Shown here: piece by piece, positions 13,129 through 16,259 of the stretch | Position numbering within the stretch: position 1 is the stretch's first letter | How the letters are laid out: every line of letters begins with the position of its first letter | From: an uncultured Ruminococcus sp. | GTDB taxonomy: Bacteria; Bacillota_A; Clostridia; Oscillospirales; Ruminococcaceae | NCBI GenBank assembly: GCA_900315975.1 | Contig: ONBA01000053.1 | Span: 1 to 16,259, forward strand | Length of the DNA: 16,259 bases | Direction of reading: 5' to 3' | Translations under genes and position numbers: made by a program | Notes under the pieces: model-generated | What the model was told of the DNA's origin: nothing | The model's database searches: none | Seen by the model: the letters and a program-made list of their open reading frames with translations, nothing else

Positions 13129-14063
13129 ATGGATACTATGTACTTTAATTCCCCTGCTGGGTGGGAAGTCTACAAGCAGAATCTTGAAGAATACGGCACT
13201 AACGACTATGAGATTATCGAAAAATGCCAGAAAGCTAGGGAAAAGGACATTTCTGTTGAGGTTGAGCAGCGAACAAATGAAGAAATCCAGAGAGTGCTTC
13301 CGGAAATTCAGGAACGTGAACGCAAGAAAGCGGTTCGTCAAGTTAGATCTGAATATCGAAATACTAAAGGAGAAAAATTATCAATTTATCGCCATTCATT
13401 AGTGAAAACCTCATTATCAATGGCAAGGAGATAAGTCGGCAACATTTTATTCCTGACCGGGTTGTCAATGATCAGATTAGCGAAGAGGTACGGCTTTATT
13501 TCGACGATGTGAACGAGCAATGGATCGTTATTATGAAAAACAGCAAACCAAGGCAGATTTCTCGATTCGTGGTGACAGCATGTCTCATCGTGGACGCAAG
13601 TGGACCGGGAAGGTGTCGAGCCTTCGTCATCTTCCTCAAGGGAGTGGCTAACCCTTTGATCTTCTGGGAAGGCATTATAGAAGCGGCTGAGCTTCGCAAA
13701 CAAACTCAATTCCATCAAAGGGGATTGAGCTATGGGCGGAAAAATCTGTACCATGAGTCCTTTTTGCGTGCGTTGAGTATGTGCAAGGCAGTTTACTTCT
13801 TGACATTGCCGAGACACGCAGGCTGGAATGCAACTCCTGACGGTAGACTCTTTTTCGTTTCTGCTGCGATGGATATACCATTACTTGCCAGTCTGTTCGG
13901 AGATGGAAAAGGACAGCTCAGGAACGTTGCTCGGGACATAATTATGAATCCGACGGAGAGAACGCTTGAGAGTATAGTGACAGACTTCCATAACCTTCTC
14001 CCGGATGCTATTCCTATTAAAATAGTTACGGTTATCTCAGCAATGAGTGGAATTGTCAAGAAA
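13129..14063 (+). pseudogene. mobile-element type protein broken by frameshift and IS
   Basis: Two overlapping frames appear to be one gene. The 5' part starts at ATG 13129 (GAGG at 13118-13121) and encodes MDTMYFNSPAGWEVYKQN, then a charged helix through RTNEEIQRVLPEIQERE and VRSEYRNTKGEK. At the A-run 13373-13377 the sequence of the second frame takes over (IINLSPFISENLIINGKEIS, FDDVNEQWIVIMKNSK, then GRCRAFVIFLKGVANPLIFW, HESFLRALSMCKAVYFLTLP, HAGWNATPDGRLFFVS). One extra A would join them. The second frame has no ATG until 13509. The frame is cut at about 14063 by the IS3-family end and then reads into IS DNA to a stop at 14117. The family is not securely recognised; the style resembles large accessory proteins of Clostridia plasmids and integrative elements. 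Confidence 0.6.
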
Positions 14064-14338
14064 TGTGCAGTCATAAAATACCCAAAATCTGAGATAGGCA
14101 GATATCAGGCTGCGTGATAAGAGAGCTGCTTTGAATTCCTTAGTGCCACAGGTGGGAGCCCACCTTCGTTGAAGCTGTTGATCCTTTGTGTGTTGTAATA
14201 ACCGAAGATGTATCGGAAGATGACAGTTTTGACCTCTTCACGCTTCATTCGGTAGGTCGGGATCTGATACAGCTTTTCTTTCTTCAGTGTGGCAAAGAAG
14301 CTCTCCATGCGAGCGTTGTCATAGAAGTGAGCGGTATG
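14064..14338 (-). mobile_element. IS3-family insertion sequence remnant (one end only)
   Basis: The right end of an IS3-type element. A TGTGCAGTC... terminus begins at 14064, consistent with IS3-family ends that begin with TG, and is followed by the 3' part of the transposase on the - strand. The rest of the element, including the other inverted repeat, the DDE residues before the Glu and the first frame, is absent. The exact left limit (about 14338) and the terminal repeat are inferred. Confidence 0.6.
14105..14338 (-). pseudogene. C-terminal fragment of an IS3-family transposase
   Basis: The last 75-80 residues of an IS3/IS150-type transposase (rve integrase core): YDNARMESFFATLKKEKLYQ contains the catalytic Glu of the DDE triad, followed by FRYIFGYYNTQRINSFNEGG and LPPVALRNS to the stop at 14105. 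The two catalytic Asp residues and the whole upstream region are missing, so it is inactive. The open frame extends to 14365, but the residues before TAHFYDNAR do not look like transposase, placing the breakpoint near 14338. Confidence 0.85.
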
Positions 14339-14345
14339 ATATAAT
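14316..14345 (+). promoter_or_regulatory. hybrid promoter across the IS remnant edge
   Basis: TTGTCA (14316-14321), an 18-nt spacer and TATAAT (14340-14345). The -35 box lies inside the transposase remnant on its antisense strand, and the -10 is at the junction with flanking DNA. It points at the methyltransferase gene, whose start is about 50 nt downstream of the predicted transcription start. Confidence 0.6.
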
Positions 14346-14402
14346 TTAGAAATAGAAGTAGGCATTTGCCTTGCTAAAATAATTCGGTTGAGGTATATTA
14401 CT

Positions 14403-15083
14403 ATGGCATTTCAGTTAAACAGTGTTGTTCCGTGGGGTAGGAATATCGACGAATACAGAGAGATGTTTCTGCTTAGTGATGATGATATGAAAATGAATAT
14501 TGCTGGTTTCGGTGACGGTCCGGCGAGTTTTAATTATCAGGCTACACTTGCAGGGAGTAAAGTCACATCTTTTGATCCGATATATCAATTCACCAGAGAG
14601 CAGCTTGAACAGAGAATCGAAGAAGTCCGAACTATCGTAATGAAGCAGATGGCTGAGAATATAGATCATTATGTCTGGGACAGGATTACTTCTCTCGAAC
14701 AACTTGAAAGTATCAGAATGTCCGCAATGAGACTGTTTTTGGATGACTATATGCAGGGAAAGAAAGATCAGCGCTATATTTATCATGAATTACATGACAG
14801 ACTGCCCTGTCCGGACAACTGTTTCGATATTGGTTTAAGCTCACACTTTCTTTTGATGTATACAGCACTGGGCTATGATTTTCATGTAGCGTCCATCTCC
14901 GAAATACTTTGTGTGTGTAAACAGGTGCGTATATTCCCTCTGTGCGACTTAGACAGCAACACTTCCGATATGATAGAGGACGTTATCTCCCATTTCAGAG
15001 AGGGGTACAAGATCGAAATAAAGTCAACAAGTTATGAGTTCCAAAAAGGGGCAAACCGTCTACTGATCATCAGTCATGAATAA
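14403..15083 (+). CDS. SAM-dependent methyltransferase-like protein
   Basis: A 226-residue protein. ATG 14403 is chosen with GAGG at 14390-14393, 9 nt upstream; a TTG 15 nt earlier has no site. The N-terminus (MAFQLNSVVPWGRNIDEYRE) leads to the motif NIAGFGDGPASFN (about residues 33-45), which matches the SAM-binding GxGxG-type loop of class I methyltransferases, and the acidic end of the second strand is likely in KVTSFDPIY (D at the tip). Later blocks FDIGLSSHFLLMYTALGYDF and SEILCVCKQVRIFPLCDLD fit the central sheet. The overall pattern is that of a conserved bacterial protein annotated as methyltransferase-like; the substrate is unknown. It is single-gene, with a hybrid IS promoter upstream and a strong terminator right after it. 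It appears intact. Confidence 0.8.
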   Translation: MAFQLNSVVPWGRNIDEYREMFLLSDDDMKMNIAGFGDGPASFNYQATLAGSKVTSFDPIYQFTREQLEQRIEEVRTIVMKQMAENIDHYVWDRITSLEQLESIRMSAMRLFLDDYMQGKKDQRYIYHELHDRLPCPDNCFDIGLSSHFLLMYTALGYDFHVASISEILCVCKQVRIFPLCDLDSNTSDMIEDVISHFREGYKIEIKSTSYEFQKGANRLLIISHE

Positions 15084-15088
15084 CATTC

Positions 15089-15119
15089 AATGCAGAGCAA
15101 CACCAGCTCTGCATTTTTT
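15089..15119 (+). terminator. intrinsic terminator after the methyltransferase gene
   Basis: AATGCAGAGC (15089-15098) and GCTCTGCATT (15106-15115) form a perfect 10-bp stem with a 7-nt loop. TTTTTT follows. It begins 5 nt after the stop codon. Confidence 0.93.
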
Positions 15120-15166
15120 ATGCCCGATTCAAAATTCCCCATAGCAATTTCACGATAAGAAAAGTT

Positions 15167-15196
15167 TTATTGCGCACTCAACTTCATGCGCAATAA
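15167..15196. repeat. perfect 10-bp inverted repeat
   Basis: TTATTGCGCA (15167-15176) and TGCGCAATAA (15187-15196) flank 10 nt. It sits in the gene-free stretch 15121-15367, where I see no coding frame. On either strand it lacks a long T tract, so it is not a clear terminator. Confidence 0.5.
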
Positions 15197-15208
15197 TCCA
15201 CATCTTCC

Positions 15209-15283
15209 CTCCCATGTCTAACGGACTCCAATTTACTCCATCAAGTTTCTTGGAGTTTATTGTACATCATTGGACAATGGGAG
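15209..15283. repeat. long imperfect stem
   Basis: CTCCCAT (15209-15215) pairs with ATGGGAG (15277-15283). Inside, GTCTAA faces TTGGAC with a bulge and AATTTACTCCA (15230-15240) faces TGGAGTTTATT (15251-15261) with two mismatches. Together they form an imperfect hairpin of about 75 nt. It could be a degenerate palindromic element or a folded RNA. Confidence 0.4.
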
Positions 15284-15367
15284 AAAAGACGCGGGATATT
15301 TTACTCTTACCCAATACGGAGACACTTTTTCAAAAGAACCATTCTATAGCATGATAATAGCCCAATT

Positions 15368-15652
15368 TTATTTAGTGCTTTGCTCAACTCTATATGCATT
15401 GTAATCATCATAAGCTTTGTAAATATCTGCATATTTATCCAAAGAAACTCTATCTTTATTTTGAAAAGCAATGCCAGCTAAAGAATAATGAAAGAAATAT
15501 GAATTTATTCTTTTAACTTCTTCCTCATGTATCTTTCTTACATTCAATATAAACTGATTTTTGCCAATTAGCTTCGGCTTCTTTAATACATCTTTTTTAA
15601 ACCACGCAACACTTGTTACGGTTTTAGGCGCAGTTTCAACTCCATTCTGCAA
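15368..15652 (-). pseudogene. C-terminal fragment of an unknown protein
   Basis: A 94-residue frame from TTG 15652 to TAA 15368. It is AT-rich and lysine-rich (VAWFKKDVLKKPKLIGKNQF, HEEEVKRINSYFFHYSLAGI). No family is recognised. No ribosome site precedes the TTG, and an in-frame TAA lies only nine codons upstream. The sequence therefore looks like the tail of a longer gene cut near 15655-15675, where it meets an opposed fragment. It might be a small gene in its own right, but the lack of a start signal makes that less likely. Confidence 0.4.
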
Positions 15653-15864
15653 TGAGCCGTCTTCTTCCTCAGTTTAAGGAAGAAGGGCTTGTACAGGACA
15701 GACTTTGGGTATTTGAAACGGAAGATGATGATATTGCAAAGGCTATTATAGCTGTTATGAAAAACAGGAATCATAGGTCTACCGAGGTGCTTTTTTCCTC
15801 TATGCGCATGTCTACTTCAACAGCCTGCTTGAAGGATCGGATAAGAAATAACTCATATACATAA
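15652..15864 (+). pseudogene. fragment of an unknown protein, probably also frameshifted
   Basis: A 70-codon frame from ATG 15652 without a ribosome site. The acidic, helical part (KEEGLVQDRLWVFETEDDDI, AKAIIAVMKNRN) looks like genuine protein. After about 15770 the Ser/Arg-rich residues look like out-of-frame translation. The frame beginning after TAG 15774-15776 instead gives an aromatic, natural-looking ending (FFLYAHVYFNSLLEGSDKK) stopping at 15851, so a frameshift near 15770 is likely. A strong terminator follows 16 nt after that stop, consistent with it being the true gene end. Family unknown. Confidence 0.4.
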
Positions 15865-15866
15865 TC

Positions 15867-15895
15867 GAGCCGGCAGTAACGCCGGCTCTTTTTTT
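15867..15895 (+). terminator. strong intrinsic terminator
   Basis: GAGCCGGC (15867-15874) and GCCGGCTC (15881-15888) form a perfect GC-rich 8-bp stem around AGTAAC, followed by seven T. It lies between convergent genes; the A residues on its left are too few for a good - strand terminator. Confidence 0.93.
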
Positions 15896-15907
15896 GTAAT
15901 TATATGA

Positions 15908-16259
15908 TTATATGTTGACGATATCTTCAACGCTTATAAGCTGTATCAAATCATTATCAGCAGCCTCGGAAACGACTTTTTCGTCAAATCCGCTTTCCGA
16001 GAAAAGATAATAATAGAACTCGGCTTTTTCTTTTATGGATGCGAGCTTTGCAGCGGTATCAAGGTATTCGCCATAGCTGAACGGTCTGCCTTTGAACTTG
16101 CATTCGCCAACAAGATACTTATCCGACTTAGCTGATACGGCAAGGAGATCAATCTCTGTCTCCTTAGATTCAATTCCGTCCTTACGGCGAACAGTGGTCT
16201 TGCCCCACCATCGTCCCATACGCTTATATCGGAACGGTAGTTTATTAGCCTTCTGCATC
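15908..16259 (-). CDS. C-terminal part of an ATP-binding protein of the DUF234 type (partial)
   Basis: The last 117 residues of a protein that continues past the right edge of the window. The sequence LPFRYKRMGRWWGKTTVRRK, then ETEIDLLAVS, YLVGECKFKGRPFSYGEYL and YYYLFSESGFD is characteristic of DUF234, the nuclease-like C-terminal domain found behind an AAA-type ATPase of the archaeal ATPase family. ID in EIDLL and ExK in GECKF correspond to the PD-(D/E)xK nuclease core (Asp, Glu, Lys), so the active-site residues are visible. The ATPase with Walker motifs should lie beyond 16259. Such genes are common stand-alone genes in Clostridia and archaea with unknown cellular roles. It is convergent with the preceding fragment, with the strong terminator between them. 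Confidence 0.88.
   Translation of the reverse strand, partial: MQKANKLPFRYKRMGRWWGKTTVRRKDGIESKETEIDLLAVSAKSDKYLVGECKFKGRPFSYGEYLDTAAKLASIKEKAEFYYYLFSESGFDEKVVSEAADNDLIQLISVEDIVNI

Noticed and set aside
13386..13817. A 143-codon - strand frame inside the broken mobile-element gene
   Set aside because: Antisense to a frame with natural protein character; the + strand frame better explains the coding signal.

Overview
The window looks like Gram-positive, low-to-medium GC Clostridia DNA, most likely from an Oscillospiraceae/Ruminococcus-type gut or rumen bacterium. This is inferred from strong AGGAGG ribosome binding sites, consensus sigma-A promoters, phage and mobile-element protein types common in that group, and alternating GC-balanced and AT-rich blocks. 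No rRNA or tRNA is present to confirm it.

Region 1 (1-7430) is the right-hand end of a prophage, all on the + strand. The order is: end of a tail gene, a tail-fibre/baseplate protein with four His-x-His repeats, a second tail protein, a holin, a two-domain endolysin (M15 peptidase plus GH25 muramidase) and a strong terminator. Then comes an integration module: a small SHOCT-like protein and three tightly overlapping serine-recombinase genes. The middle one has no catalytic domain. A perfect 13-bp dyad at 7388-7422 and a sharp fall in GC mark the probable prophage edge.

Region 2 (7430-9430) is AT-rich. It holds a NYN-domain (LabA-like, putative RNase) gene on the - strand with a perfect consensus promoter, a palindrome over the start site and a terminator-like hairpin in its leader. 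Next are about 600 bp of non-coding DNA with nested inverted repeats, the 3' part of a resolvase gene with its own terminator, and a Cys-rich orphan ORF.

Region 3 (9427-12373) is a TetR regulator divergent from a flavin/NAD oxidoreductase operon. The operon is decaying: the flavoprotein gene has a one-base frameshift, the extended SDR gene is intact, and the flavin reductase gene has an in-frame stop.

Region 4 (12374-16259) is a patchwork. It contains an AT-rich orphan ORF that may lack its 5' end, a mobile-element-type gene broken by a poly-A frameshift and then by an IS3-family remnant, and an intact SAM-methyltransferase-like gene apparently driven by a promoter that straddles the IS remnant. 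Two opposed gene fragments abut near 15652. The window ends in the C-terminal nuclease-like part of a DUF234-type ATPase. The pattern is of a prophage end followed by an accumulation zone for mobile-element debris. The most interesting signals are the internal start in the endolysin, the three-recombinase cassette, the NYN control region and the IS-borne hybrid promoter.
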